Shown one piece after another: positions 48,264 through 56,841 of a stretch of 64,000 nt of DNA (the stretch's first letter is position 1; every line of letters starts with the position of its first letter). The stretch is taken from positions 62,001 through 126,000 of the forward strand of contig DVEG01000026.1 of the NCBI GenBank assembly GCA_015295835.1. Reading direction: 5' to 3'. A program made the translations under genes and the position numbers. Source of the stretch: Oscillatoriaceae cyanobacterium M7585_C2015_266. Lineage in GTDB: Bacteria; Cyanobacteriota; Cyanobacteriia; Cyanobacteriales; Oscillatoriaceae. The notes beneath the pieces were generated by a model that did not search any database, was not told the origin of the DNA, and saw only the letters and a program-made list of their open reading frames with translations.

Positions 48264-48716
48264 CTGATAGTATTATTTAGTATTATATCGACACCGTAGA
48301 ACTCTATTTCCTAAACCCTTTTTGAGAGAGTATTCTCACTTAAAAAAGAAATACTCACTTTTGTTTGCCACCAACTGCCTGCTTCTAAAACTTAGACGAA
48401 ATTCGGAGAATCAGGTTGAAATAATTCTTGCCTGCCTCTACCCGGAAATGGGAAGCAAAAAAAGGATTCTACACTAATGGAGGTATATCCGGGGGCGCTT
48501 GCCAGAAAAAAGGGAAAAGGGAGAAAGCCAAGACAATATAAGAGTTTCGGATGCTTCCTGAAAGAGGTAGGAAGCTATACTCTCGTTCTATGTCTCCAGA
48601 AAAAATAGGGAGAAAATAATACTTTTTTATCCTGAGCTATCCAACCTCCGCTCGTAAGTCGCAAAAAGTAGAGTAGCAGGAGCAGAAGCGATTGAGATTG
48701 CGGAGGTTCATATAAA
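48264..48716. other. Intergenic, 453 bp, divergent promoter region
   Basis: Upstream of cassette 2 on the minus strand and of the TPR-like gene on the plus strand. Purine-rich (GGGAAAAGGGAGAAAG near 48513) with no open frame of note and no recognised operator. Confidence 0.4.
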
Positions 48717-49478
48717 GTGTCCAAATCCTGTCCCATTAACCAAACAGCCGTGAAACCACCCGACATAGTATATGCCGCTCAAAAACTAATAGACTCTAAT
48801 TTACTGACAATGCTGCCAAATTTAGCCAAAGTAATGGCTGAGATTGGGCAAGAAGATGCAGCGTTGTCATTGCGGCGACTGGCTGCCACCTTTGCGGCTG
48901 AGGGGGATAGCTATTTGCAAACCACACTTTCTTTTTTAATAGATATATTGCAGGCAACTTTTGAGAGCAAAGGTAACCCCGAAACAGTATATCCGCTTTT
49001 ACTAGAAAATGTAGAGCTGCTGGAACCTCATCTAGTATATATCTTACGTCACTGGGCAATGATGAGCTTCTGCGTGGTTTCACCGCAGGAATCGACAATA
49101 ATCGCAGGGGTGCTAGTAGATTTCGGCGGGTTGATTTGGGCATTTCCTGAGGGCGAGCGCGATATAAATATAGAAATAGCGATCGCATGTTGTGAGATGG
49201 CGCTACGGATATACAACCGTATCGAACATCCCCAGGAATGGGCGAGTACAGAGAATAACTTAGCGCTTGCTTACAGCTATCGCTGCATAGGATCACCTGT
49301 TGAGAATATCCGTAGAGCTTATATACACTATTACCGAGGCAAACAAATCTTTCAACGACAGAGCTTTCCCCAAGAATGGACACCAATTTCTTTCCCCGCA
49401 ATTTGCCCCGAACTCAGCAAGACAATTGCAGATTTAGAGCGCTCGCTTACCGCCACTGATTCTAGTACCACACCCTAA
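48717..49478 (+). CDS. TPR-like hypothetical protein
   Basis: The 253-residue protein starts at GTG 48717, with GGAGG 10 nt upstream. It is mainly alpha-helical. Residues about 160-220 (ACCEMALRIYNRIEHPQEWASTENNLALAYSYRCIG) match the TPR variety with PxxWAxxxNNLAxAYxxR that in cyanobacteria usually occurs in long arrays attached to CHAT or kinase domains. Only one or two such units are present and no catalytic domain is attached, so it may be a small stand-alone adaptor or a remnant. It is immediately next to the AAA/WD40 cassettes but divergent from them. Confidence 0.6.
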   Translation: MSKSCPINQTAVKPPDIVYAAQKLIDSNLLTMLPNLAKVMAEIGQEDAALSLRRLAATFAAEGDSYLQTTLSFLIDILQATFESKGNPETVYPLLLENVELLEPHLVYILRHWAMMSFCVVSPQESTIIAGVLVDFGGLIWAFPEGERDINIEIAIACCEMALRIYNRIEHPQEWASTENNLALAYSYRCIGSPVENIRRAYIHYYRGKQIFQRQSFPQEWTPISFPAICPELSKTIADLERSLTATDSSTTP

Positions 49479-49518
49479 TCCCCCAATCTCCTCTCCAAAA
49501 AAAACAAAAAACCCAGCT

Positions 49519-50871
49519 CTACCGTTTCAAAGTTTCAACCGTCAACACCTGTGGCGGAGTCGCATCTGGAGGATAAACAAAGTCAACTGCCACCAAACGA
49601 CGACTACCAGGTGGCAAATTTAACTGCACTAGCGGCTCTCCTTGCTGCCCCCGCCGTTGTACGAGATGAAAATAGCGAGTTCGGGGTATTCCCCAATCAT
49701 CGTTATAGCTAATGCGAACCGTACCGCGAAAGAAAACCTGCTGAGGCGGAGGAGCGAAAAAGCGCAGCCCTGGTTGAGAAAGCTGATCTTCCTTAATAGG
49801 CGTCTGAATAGCAATAGTAACAGTTTGCGGTTGAGGAGTTGGATTACTTAGAGGCAGAGTAAGATTATATTCGATCGCATAATTACCGTGAGCCTGATAA
49901 GCAGTATCTGGATAGCGAACCAACATCGGCGCACTTTGCACCTGATTAGTGCCCAGAGTGCCCCGCACCAGAGTACTCAAACCATAAGAAAACGCTTCTC
50001 CTGGTTGGGGAATAGTAAGATCGAAACTGCCAGGGCGATCGACCAATTGAGCCTTCCAGACAGAGCCTCGCGCCACCCCTGCAACACGCCCATAAATAAA
50101 ATTGCTAACAGCATCAAGAGGCGTAGGAGTTTTATCGCGTGGCGTTGATAAATCCCCTGTTTCCAGCAACTGCTGCCATTCTTCCAGAGTTGGGGCGCGT
50201 TCAGAGCCATCAGGATTTTGCTTAGCAAACATTGCCAAACTAGCCATATAAACTTTACCATTACTGCGCAACCGCATGATAGTAGAACGCCCATTCAGCG
50301 GTGGCGTCAGCTCACGCACCGGGATAGGAAGATTCATCAACATTTGACTATTTCCCGGCGGAATCAGCAATTGCGCAGGCCATTCTGCTTGCGTCAGCCC
50401 CCGCAGAATATCATTAGTTGCCCGACTCCCTGGGCCAGCATAAACCCTACCATCGGGATTTTCTACCATCGCTGGTAACTCGATAAACGGTGCATCCGGT
50501 TGCGAGAGATAGCTTACTGCCTGCAAAATATCTAATTTCACAGGCACTCTACCTGGATTGTGAACAATCACCCCTAAATAGAGAGTCTGCAAATTTTCTG
50601 GTGGTTCGGCTTTGGCAACGTGGTGAGCGAATAAATCAAATCGTCCGGAAAAAGGAAAATTGAGGTGAGCTGCTGGGAATTTTTTCCCTTCTGGAGGAAA
50701 AGTAGAGAGTAAAATTCCTTCTTTGAGTACCAGTTCTGGGCTGTTGCTGTTAAACATCGGTACTGCGTCGAGTTGCCCCGGTAATGGACGCACTTCCTGA
50801 GGTTTGACGATTTCTTGGGGTGGATTTGGTGTTGCCTGAATAAGAAAAAGAGTTGACAAAAAAGGTAGCAT
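49519..50871 (-). CDS. DUF3370 family protein
   Basis: The 450-residue protein has a short hydrophobic start (LPFLSTLFLIQATPNPPQE), suggesting export, and an all-beta body with conserved-looking segments QEVRPLPGQLDAVPMFNSNSP and TLYLGVIVHNPGRVPVKLD, then GPGSRATNDIL. The end reads PLVQLNLPPGSRRLVAVDFVYPPDATPPQVLTVET. This corresponds to DUF3370, a cyanobacterial family of unknown function, probably periplasmic or on the outer surface. The length is normal and the gene seems intact. Confidence 0.7.
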   Translation of the reverse strand: MLPFLSTLFLIQATPNPPQEIVKPQEVRPLPGQLDAVPMFNSNSPELVLKEGILLSTFPPEGKKFPAAHLNFPFSGRFDLFAHHVAKAEPPENLQTLYLGVIVHNPGRVPVKLDILQAVSYLSQPDAPFIELPAMVENPDGRVYAGPGSRATNDILRGLTQAEWPAQLLIPPGNSQMLMNLPIPVRELTPPLNGRSTIMRLRSNGKVYMASLAMFAKQNPDGSERAPTLEEWQQLLETGDLSTPRDKTPTPLDAVSNFIYGRVAGVARGSVWKAQLVDRPGSFDLTIPQPGEAFSYGLSTLVRGTLGTNQVQSAPMLVRYPDTAYQAHGNYAIEYNLTLPLSNPTPQPQTVTIAIQTPIKEDQLSQPGLRFFAPPPQQVFFRGTVRISYNDDWGIPRTRYFHLVQRRGQQGEPLVQLNLPPGSRRLVAVDFVYPPDATPPQVLTVETLKR

Positions 50872-50940
50872 ATGTTACCGCAACTGAAAACTACAGAATT
50901 AACAAATTAAAGCATATAATTGCCTTTCAATTTTATCCCT

Positions 50941-51075
50941 TTACCTCTGGGAAAACCATTTTTGTAATGTCTGTTTTAATTCCTGAAAGGCTGCGTATTC
51001 ACACCTTTTGAAAGACACTTTTACGACTAATTCTTTTAACAATGCAGCCGAGGGCGGATTTACGTAAAACATCAT
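50941..51075 (-). pseudogene. C-terminal remnant of the partner gene of a decayed ATPase system
   Basis: The minus-strand frame from ATGATG at 51070-51075 reads PPSAALLKELVVKVSFKRC, then EYAAFQELKQTLQKWFSQR and stop. This looks like the C-terminus of the same protein family whose N-terminus is at 51183-51410. A coding-like stretch in another frame just upstream (about 51075-51140) indicates a frameshift. No start of its own is likely to be used. Confidence 0.5.
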
Positions 51076-51182
51076 CGATGATTTCCTTCAAATGCCGGTG
51101 CTCTGGTAGCCTAATTTTTATGTTTTGCAATTGCGCGATTTTCCTGTTTTTACCAAGACATTATAAAACTTTGAATTTATTT

Positions 51183-51410
51183 TTAAATATAAGAGTATAA
51201 TGCATAGCGATACTGGCTTTTAAATATGCTTAAAAAATTACTAGCTTCTTGATAAACTCCCGGAGCTCTATAAGGATGTGAATAGACATCAAGTTCTTTC
51301 TTGCTGACAAGCTGGCGAATCCCTAAAGCTTGATAGAGAACTTCTAGCAAAGTTTCTATTACGGTTTTCTGTTGAAAATCTGCTACTAACACTATTAATT
51401 CTTTTTTCAT
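51183..51410 (-). pseudogene. N-terminal fragment of a cyanobacterial MKKELIVLVAD-type protein
   Basis: 75 codons starting MKKELIVLVADFQQKTVIETLLE and continuing ALGIRQLVSKKELDVYSHPYRAPGVYQEASNF..., then stopping abruptly after KSQYRYAL. As I remember it, the family continues with an acidic LVMFDxEG-type segment and is about 200 residues or more. The segment between GIR and DVY also looks expanded. Both signs point to truncation. Intact relatives tend to sit downstream of AAA ATPases, and an ATPase remnant lies just upstream here. Confidence 0.6.
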
Positions 51411-51429
51411 CCCAATACTCCGGCAGCAT

Positions 51430-51763
51430 AAAGGGTTGTTAGAGTGTAGTAGATTCTACCTCAGGAGCGTTGTGCAACCAGAGGTTTTCGCCTGCGCTCG
51501 CCTGCTTCCCCATTCTCTTGCGATGCCTTTTAGGCACTTTTAACTCAATCGCCAAGGATAACCCCGATGCCGATTGATTAAAAATTAATTGCTCAACCCT
51601 AGTCGCGTGGTTGGATTTTGAAAATTAATGCCACAACATCGAGAAAAGAACTTTTGCCGGAAGCGTTAGGGCCAATTATAACTTGAAACGGCTGTAAATA
51701 CGCCAGCTCTACTTTTCTACTCTTGGCGATTAAAAAAGCTCGAACATCACTGCCCGAGCCAAT
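51430..51763 (-). pseudogene. Fragments of an AAA/SMC-like ATPase gene
   Basis: The frame 51763-51599 reads VRAFLIAKSRKVELAYLQPF followed by QVIIGPNASGKSSFLDVVAL and IFKIQPRD, then stop: an N-terminal strand plus a perfect Walker A of overcoming-lysogenisation/RecF-like ATPases. No start codon precedes it within the open frame. In a second frame (51590-51430) the sequence SLAIELKVPKRHRKRMGKQA and SAGENLWLHN is also coding-like. Most of the ATPase middle is therefore deleted. The order ATPase then partner suggests a former two-gene operon. Confidence 0.6.
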
Positions 51764-51824
51764 TCAATTCAAGTAAGATTATGCAGCTTGCTTTGTACGC
51801 AACACTACTGCTATAACTTAGTGC

Positions 51825-52130
51825 TTAGTAGCGACGACTTGAGAAGCCCTCATGGCGACGACGACTACCGCCACCGCTGGGACGCTCTTCCCGGGGTTTC
51901 GCCTTGTTCACCTTCATGTCGCGACCCATCCATTCAGCGCCATCAAGCGCTTCAATGGCAGCAATTTCTTCAGCTTCAGTGGACATTTCCACAAAACCAA
52001 AGCCGCGCATGCGCCCGGTTTCACGGTCAACGGGAATTTGCACCCGCTTGACTGTCCCATATTCTGCAAAAACTGCCTTGAGATCGTCTTGGGTGACTTC
52101 GTAAGAAAGATTACCAACGTAAATGGACAT
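51825..52130 (-). CDS. rbp: RRM-type RNA-binding protein (Rbp)
   Basis: The 101-residue protein is one RNA-recognition motif: RNP2 SIYVGNLSYEV at the N-terminus and RNP1 MRGFGFVEM near residue 43, then a short Gly/Arg-rich tail (PSGGGSRRRHEGFSSRRY). Cyanobacterial Rbp proteins of this size bind RNA, are often cold-induced and affect mRNA stability and localisation (known family). The A/T-rich 5' region to the right could be the regulated leader. The glycine tail is shorter than in RbpA-type members. Confidence 0.92.
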   Translation of the reverse strand: MSIYVGNLSYEVTQDDLKAVFAEYGTVKRVQIPVDRETGRMRGFGFVEMSTEAEEIAAIEALDGAEWMGRDMKVNKAKPREERPSGGGSRRRHEGFSSRRY

Positions 52131-52583
52131 TGACTGTCTCCAATATCAAACGGAAGGACGTAGAGATTGCTACTTCGGAGACAAGCCTGTCGAGACTATA
52201 AGCAAAAAGCCAGTCATTGAGAACAAACGCTGACACCGAAATACCTCTAATTATGTATGCTAGCACTAGCTTACGGTTTTGTCACTTTTTTAAAAAAATT
52301 TTATATTCAGGCTGCTCAGCATGGGGAAAGGGCGCGATTACTACTTTTCTGGTAGTTGTTGCCTCTCTCCTAGGGATTATTAGCAAAACTTATAAAATTT
52401 CTGGGGTTAAAGTTGCATTTTTATTGCAAAAAGTTGCGCTCGCACATCTCCGGATTTTTAAAAACATAGGCAGAAAGTGAAATATATCAAAAATATCGAT
52501 TTTCTGGAAAATCGGGAGATTAATTCGGGGGTATTTTATCCAATTTTCCAGATACTAATCAAACCTTAAAAAACAGTTAACCT
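52131..52583. other. Intergenic, 453 bp, promoter region of rbp and the SLH gene
   Basis: Divergent spacer. An 87-codon open frame on the plus strand (52217-52480) has no family resemblance and unusual composition, so it is not called. No terminator or known repeat seen. Confidence 0.4.
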
Positions 52584-54611
52584 ATGGTAGCGACTCCGAT
52601 TCGATTTATTGACATTCAAAATCACTGGGCACGCCCGTTTATAGAAGGTTTAGCTAAACGCGGCATAGTCAGCGGCTTCCCCGATGGAACCTTTAAACCT
52701 CAAGACAGCATGACTAGAGCGCAATTTGCCGCGATTCTCGTTAAAGCTTTTAAAAAAGCTAGCAAGCGTCAAAGTATGCGCTTTAGCGATGTTCCTGCTA
52801 ACCACTGGGCAGCCACAGCTATTCAAAAGGCTTATGAAACTGAATTTTTATCCGGCTATCCCGATAAAACTTTCCGCCCTGAGCAAAATATTCCCAGAGT
52901 ACAAGTGCTAGTTTCTTTAGTAAATGGCTTGGGAATTACTTCCAATAGCACGGTAACAAAAGCAGCCCTGTCAGAATTATATCAAGATGCGGCACAGATT
53001 CCAGATTACGCAACAGACGAAATAGCGATCGCCACTATTGCCGGGATGGTAATAAACTATCCCAACATCAAATACCTCAAACCAAATCAAAACGCAACTC
53101 GCGCCGAAGTAGCCGCCTTTATCTATCAAGCCCTCGTTTATCTAGGGCAAGTTCCTAACATTCCCTTCGACTACATCGTTGTACCGCCGCAAACCGTCAC
53201 ACCAACACCCACACCCACACCCACACCCACACCCACACCCACACCACCAGCGATTACTCACAAACGAGAATTCCGTGGCGTTTACGCTGCAGTTATAAAC
53301 GGAGACTGGCCATCTAAATCAGGACTTTCGGCAGAAAAACAAAAAGCCGAATTGATTCAAATTCTCGAGCGCTTGCAAGCCCTAAATATAAATGCCCTAA
53401 TTTTACAGGTACGCTCAGAAGGCGATGCCATGTATGCTTCAGAATTAGAACCCTGGAGCGCCGGGCTTACAGGCACGCAGGGAGTAAATCCCGGTTACGA
53501 TCCTTTGGAATTTGCGATCGCAGAATGTCACAAACGCAACATCGAATTACACGCTTGGTTCAACCTCTACCGCGCCAAAATTTCCAGTAAAACCGTTCCC
53601 GTCAGCCCGCATATTGCCGTCACCAATCCAGAATTTGTTTACCAATACGGCACACAACTTTGGATGGACCCCGGGGCAAAAGTTGTTCAAGATAGAGCTT
53701 ATAATGTTATATTAGATGTTGTCCGCCGCTATGATGTAGACGGCATTCACATCTACGACTCTTTCTATCCCTATCCTATCAAAGATCAGCTTTTCCCCGA
53801 CAGCAAAACCTATCAATCATATCTTGCTTCTGGCGGCAAATTAAGCCTATCTGACTGGCGGCGAGAAAATATCAATCAAATCATTCAGCGCATTTACAAC
53901 GGCATTCGCTCAGTCAAGCCGCATGTCAAATTTGGCATTAGCCCGTTTGGAATTTACCGCCCTGGGCAGCCGCCACAAATTAAAGGCTTAGATGCCTATA
54001 ATGATATTTATGCCGACTCTAAGAAATGGCTTGAACAAGGTTGGGTAGATTATCTGGCTCCACAACTTTTCTGGCGTATTGAGCAAACTGCTCAAAGTTA
54101 TCCCGTCTTGCTCAAGTGGTGGACAGAAAATAATCCGAAACGTAAACATATTTACGCGGGTAATACACTAAATCAACTAGATGGCACCAACTGGAAAGTT
54201 GAGGAAATCGTCAAACAAGTTGAAGCTACTCGTGCTCTTGCTAGTCAAAATGCCCTCGGCAATATCTTCTACACCGTCAAATCAATAATGGAAAACCGTC
54301 AGGGAATTGCTGACAGCTTGAAAACAATTTATCCAACGCCGGCACTTGTTCCGACAATGCCAAATCTAGATTCAACGCCGCCTGCCATACCGACAGGATT
54401 CACTCAGAAAGATGGGCAATTAAGTTGGAATGCCGGTGGAAGTGATGTTCGTTCTTGGACGATTTACAAACAGAATAACAATACTTGGAAACTATTGCAA
54501 GTGTTGCCATCTTCGACAACTTCAATTAAACTCGATTCGGGAACTTATGGAGTGTGTGCTGTCGATCGCATGGCTAATGAAAGTGCAGCAGCAGTTGTTA
54601 CGGTAAAATAA
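52584..54611 (+). CDS. SLH-domain protein with family-10-like glycoside hydrolase (GHL10/DUF187)
   Basis: The 675-residue protein has, at the N-terminus, three S-layer-homology segments (FIDIQNHWARPFIEGLAKRG; FSDVPANHWAATAIQKAYE; a third to about residue 185), a Pro-Thr linker (about 208-222), a GHL10 catalytic-like barrel from REFRGVYAAVINGDWPS through NALILQVRSEGDAMY, WFNLYRAK, VDGIHIYDSFYPYP and GISPFGIYRPGQPP to YLAPQLFWRI, and a C-terminal beta domain of about 75 residues. SLH domains bind cell-wall polymers; GHL10 members are putative glycoside hydrolases. No signal peptide precedes the first SLH domain, and a TAA sits two codons upstream of the ATG. Confidence 0.87.
   Translation: MVATPIRFIDIQNHWARPFIEGLAKRGIVSGFPDGTFKPQDSMTRAQFAAILVKAFKKASKRQSMRFSDVPANHWAATAIQKAYETEFLSGYPDKTFRPEQNIPRVQVLVSLVNGLGITSNSTVTKAALSELYQDAAQIPDYATDEIAIATIAGMVINYPNIKYLKPNQNATRAEVAAFIYQALVYLGQVPNIPFDYIVVPPQTVTPTPTPTPTPTPTPTPPAITHKREFRGVYAAVINGDWPSKSGLSAEKQKAELIQILERLQALNINALILQVRSEGDAMYASELEPWSAGLTGTQGVNPGYDPLEFAIAECHKRNIELHAWFNLYRAKISSKTVPVSPHIAVTNPEFVYQYGTQLWMDPGAKVVQDRAYNVILDVVRRYDVDGIHIYDSFYPYPIKDQLFPDSKTYQSYLASGGKLSLSDWRRENINQIIQRIYNGIRSVKPHVKFGISPFGIYRPGQPPQIKGLDAYNDIYADSKKWLEQGWVDYLAPQLFWRIEQTAQSYPVLLKWWTENNPKRKHIYAGNTLNQLDGTNWKVEEIVKQVEATRALASQNALGNIFYTVKSIMENRQGIADSLKTIYPTPALVPTMPNLDSTPPAIPTGFTQKDGQLSWNAGGSDVRSWTIYKQNNNTWKLLQVLPSSTTSIKLDSGTYGVCAVDRMANESAAAVVTVK
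53205..53247 (+). repeat. CCCACA hexanucleotide minisatellite
   Basis: About seven tandem copies of CCCACA/ACACCC encode the alternating Pro-Thr linker between SLH and hydrolase domains. Copy number is likely to vary between strains. Confidence 0.9.
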
Positions 54612-54678
54612 GCGACGAAACACTAAATAAAATCTGGGGGTATCTGGGGGAAAACTGCTCCCCCTATTTTATTGCCTT

Positions 54679-55068
54679 TTAAATAACGGCGATACACTCA
54701 ATTTCTACTAGCACATCTTTAGGAAGGCGAGAAACTTCTATTGTAGAACGGGCTGGAGCTTCTTTTTCCTCAAAATATCGAGAATAAACAGCATTCATCG
54801 CTGCAAAATCATTCATATTTTTTAAGAATACTGTAGTTTTGACAACATTTTGAAATGTCGCACCGGCTTCGGCAAGGATGGCTTGAATATTTGCCATAAC
54901 TTGCTCTGTTTGTTTGGTGATGTCGTCTTTGTAAACAATTTCATTGCTGCGCGGATCTAGTGCAATCTGACCTGCTATAAAAATCATAGTGCCCGTAGCA
55001 GCGATCGCTTGATTATATGGCCCAACCGGAGTCGGAGCTTGTTCAGTACGGATAATTTTTTTAGTCAT
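54679..55068 (-). CDS. ridA: RidA-family enamine/imine deaminase
   Basis: About 129 residues from the ATG at 55068: [52 protein letters not shown], and [20 protein letters not shown] with the conserved Arg that contacts the substrate carboxylate. RidA hydrolyses reactive 2-aminoacrylate-type intermediates to ketoacids in the cytosol. An ATG four codons earlier is the alternative start. It lies downstream of the phosphonate-type transporter genes on the same strand but 120 bp away. Confidence 0.92.
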   Translation of the reverse strand: MTKKIIRTEQAPTPVGPYNQAIAATGTMIFIAGQIALDPRSNEIVYKDDITKQTEQVMANIQAILAEAGATFQNVVKTTVFLKNMNDFAAMNAVYSRYFEEKEAPARSTIEVSRLPKDVLVEIECIAVI

Positions 55069-55200
55069 TGATGTGATCATTTTAAAATTGGCAGTCGGCG
55101 TATTTAGCTAAAAGTCTTTCAACTTCGATTATCTGCCTCGAAATTATCAATCATTTATTTTACCACTGCAGGAAGACGGGGAATTAATGAACACGAAACG

Positions 55201-55992
55201 CTACATCTTTTCCAATCGCTGGCGCAATTTACTACTAATAGCATCAATCACCGTCACCACCACCAACAATACCAGCATCACCGTAGTTGCTTTTGTACGC
55301 TCGAATCCGTCAATATAGGTTTTTAATTGAAAGCCGATGCCGCCAGCGCCGACAACGCCCAACACTGAGGCGGCGCGGATATTGTACTCGAACATATATA
55401 AGGTATATCCCAATCCTAGGGGCAGCACTTGCGGGAAAATGCCATATTGGGCAATCTGTATCCAAGAAGCCCCGCTTACTTGCAAAGCCTCTATCGAACG
55501 CGGATCGACGGCTTCGATCGCTTCTTGATAAAATTTAGCAAGATATCCAATTGTGTAGATTCCCACTGCTAAGGTGCCCGCGGGTGCTCCTAAGCCAATT
55601 ACGGCGACAAAAATTAATCCCAAAACAATCGAAGGCACCGCTCGCACGGCGTTTTGCAGAAAATTCGCAATAAACTGCAACCAACGTGGCGCTAAATTGC
55701 GAGCACTCAAAATGGCGATGGGTAAAGAAAGTACTGCTCCGATAGTTGTTCCCCATATTGACATTTGGATAGTTTCAAATAAAGCTTTTACCGCTACATC
55801 CAAAACTTCCAAATTGGGAGGCCAAAAATCTAATAGGAAGACTTTTAAGTAATGTAATCCATCTTTAAACATTACTTGCTGGATTTTCAGCCCTTGAAAA
55901 GCCCAGGCATATACTAGCAAGACGCATAAAAATATGCCAAAACGACTAAACCAGGGGTAGCGCATCCACCAAATTGCTATTTCTTTTTTCAT
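55201..55992 (-). CDS. phnE: Phosphonate-type ABC transporter permease
   Basis: The 263-residue protein has about six membrane segments and a binding-protein-dependent permease loop, IEALQVSGASWIQIAQYGIFPQVLP (EAA-type motif), that docks with the ATPase. VPSIVLGLIFVAVIGLGAPAGTLAVGIYTIGYLAKFYQEAIE precedes it as in PhnE proteins. It is the last gene of a minus-strand phnD-phnC-phnE unit; the gap after phnC is 23 bp. Phosphonate, phosphite or phosphate-ester uptake is the expected class. Substrate preference cannot be told by eye. Confidence 0.87.
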   Translation of the reverse strand: MKKEIAIWWMRYPWFSRFGIFLCVLLVYAWAFQGLKIQQVMFKDGLHYLKVFLLDFWPPNLEVLDVAVKALFETIQMSIWGTTIGAVLSLPIAILSARNLAPRWLQFIANFLQNAVRAVPSIVLGLIFVAVIGLGAPAGTLAVGIYTIGYLAKFYQEAIEAVDPRSIEALQVSGASWIQIAQYGIFPQVLPLGLGYTLYMFEYNIRAASVLGVVGAGGIGFQLKTYIDGFERTKATTVMLVLLVVVTVIDAISSKLRQRLEKM

Positions 55993-56015
55993 TTTTTACA
56001 AATAGGGTAAAAAAA

Positions 56016-56750
56016 TCAAACAGAAACTTGAGATAATTTAGTAAATTTACTAGGTAAATCTCGACAAGCGCCATCATAAACTAGGCAACCAGCATCGAGG
56101 ATAAGAGCGCGTTCGGCATAAGCGCTGGCAGCTTCCAAATCGTGCAAAACTGTTATAATTGTCATGCCGCGAGCGCGGTGTAGTTGTGCGAAAATTTCCA
56201 TAACTTGCTGGGCAGCCATGACATCCAAGCCGGCAATGGGTTCGTCAGCAAGGAGGATTTGGGGAGATTGGATGAGTGCGCGAGCGATCGCAACTCGCTG
56301 CTGTTGACCGCCGCTAAGTTGAGCAGTTTTTTGATAAGCTTGCTCTTTTAACCCTAATTGTGCTAATAGCTCTAGTGCCATACAGCGATCGCTCTGACTG
56401 AAACCCCATAAAGTTTGCCATGGTGACAGTACCCCCAAACGTCCACACAGCACGTTATCCAGCGCTGAAAGTTGCCGCACTAACCCCCCTCCTTGAAATA
56501 TCAAGCCAATATGGCGGCGAATGTGCGGTAGGGTGCGGGGGGTTAATAGTATGTCATTAATGCGAATTTCTCCAGAGTGCAGTGGTACTAATCCGACGAG
56601 CGCTCGCAGTAACGTAGACTTTCCCGCTCCATTCAGCCCCAGCAGTGCCACAAATTCGCCCTGGCAAATTTTACAATTAATGCCGTTGAGAATGGGGCGA
56701 TTTAGCGTAGTATTGTATGGCGTTTTTAGATTTTTGCATTCAATAGTCAT
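56016..56750 (-). CDS. phnC: Phosphonate-type ABC transporter ATP-binding protein
   Basis: The 244-residue ABC ATPase is complete: Walker A GLNGAGKSTLLRAL near residue 38, Q-loop LIFQGGGLVRQ, signature LSGGQQQRVAIARAL, Walker B ILLADEPIAGLD and the H-loop TVLHDLEAA. It energises uptake together with the adjacent permease and binding protein. The HIP1 and GCGAGCGC octamers are both present in the gene. The ATG is 91 bp after the end of phnD. Confidence 0.9.
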   Translation of the reverse strand: MTIECKNLKTPYNTTLNRPILNGINCKICQGEFVALLGLNGAGKSTLLRALVGLVPLHSGEIRINDILLTPRTLPHIRRHIGLIFQGGGLVRQLSALDNVLCGRLGVLSPWQTLWGFSQSDRCMALELLAQLGLKEQAYQKTAQLSGGQQQRVAIARALIQSPQILLADEPIAGLDVMAAQQVMEIFAQLHRARGMTIITVLHDLEAASAYAERALILDAGCLVYDGACRDLPSKFTKLSQVSV

Positions 56751-56841
56751 GGTGAATGGGGGACTGGGAATTAGGTAGTGAGGGGATGAGTAATCGGTAA
56801 TTGCTAATTATTACCGATTACTTCTTAATATTGATTAGCTT

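Noticed and set aside
52217-52480. An 87-codon plus-strand open frame between rbp and the SLH gene
   Set aside because: No ribosome binding site, mixed composition and no family likeness; the region is a divergent promoter.
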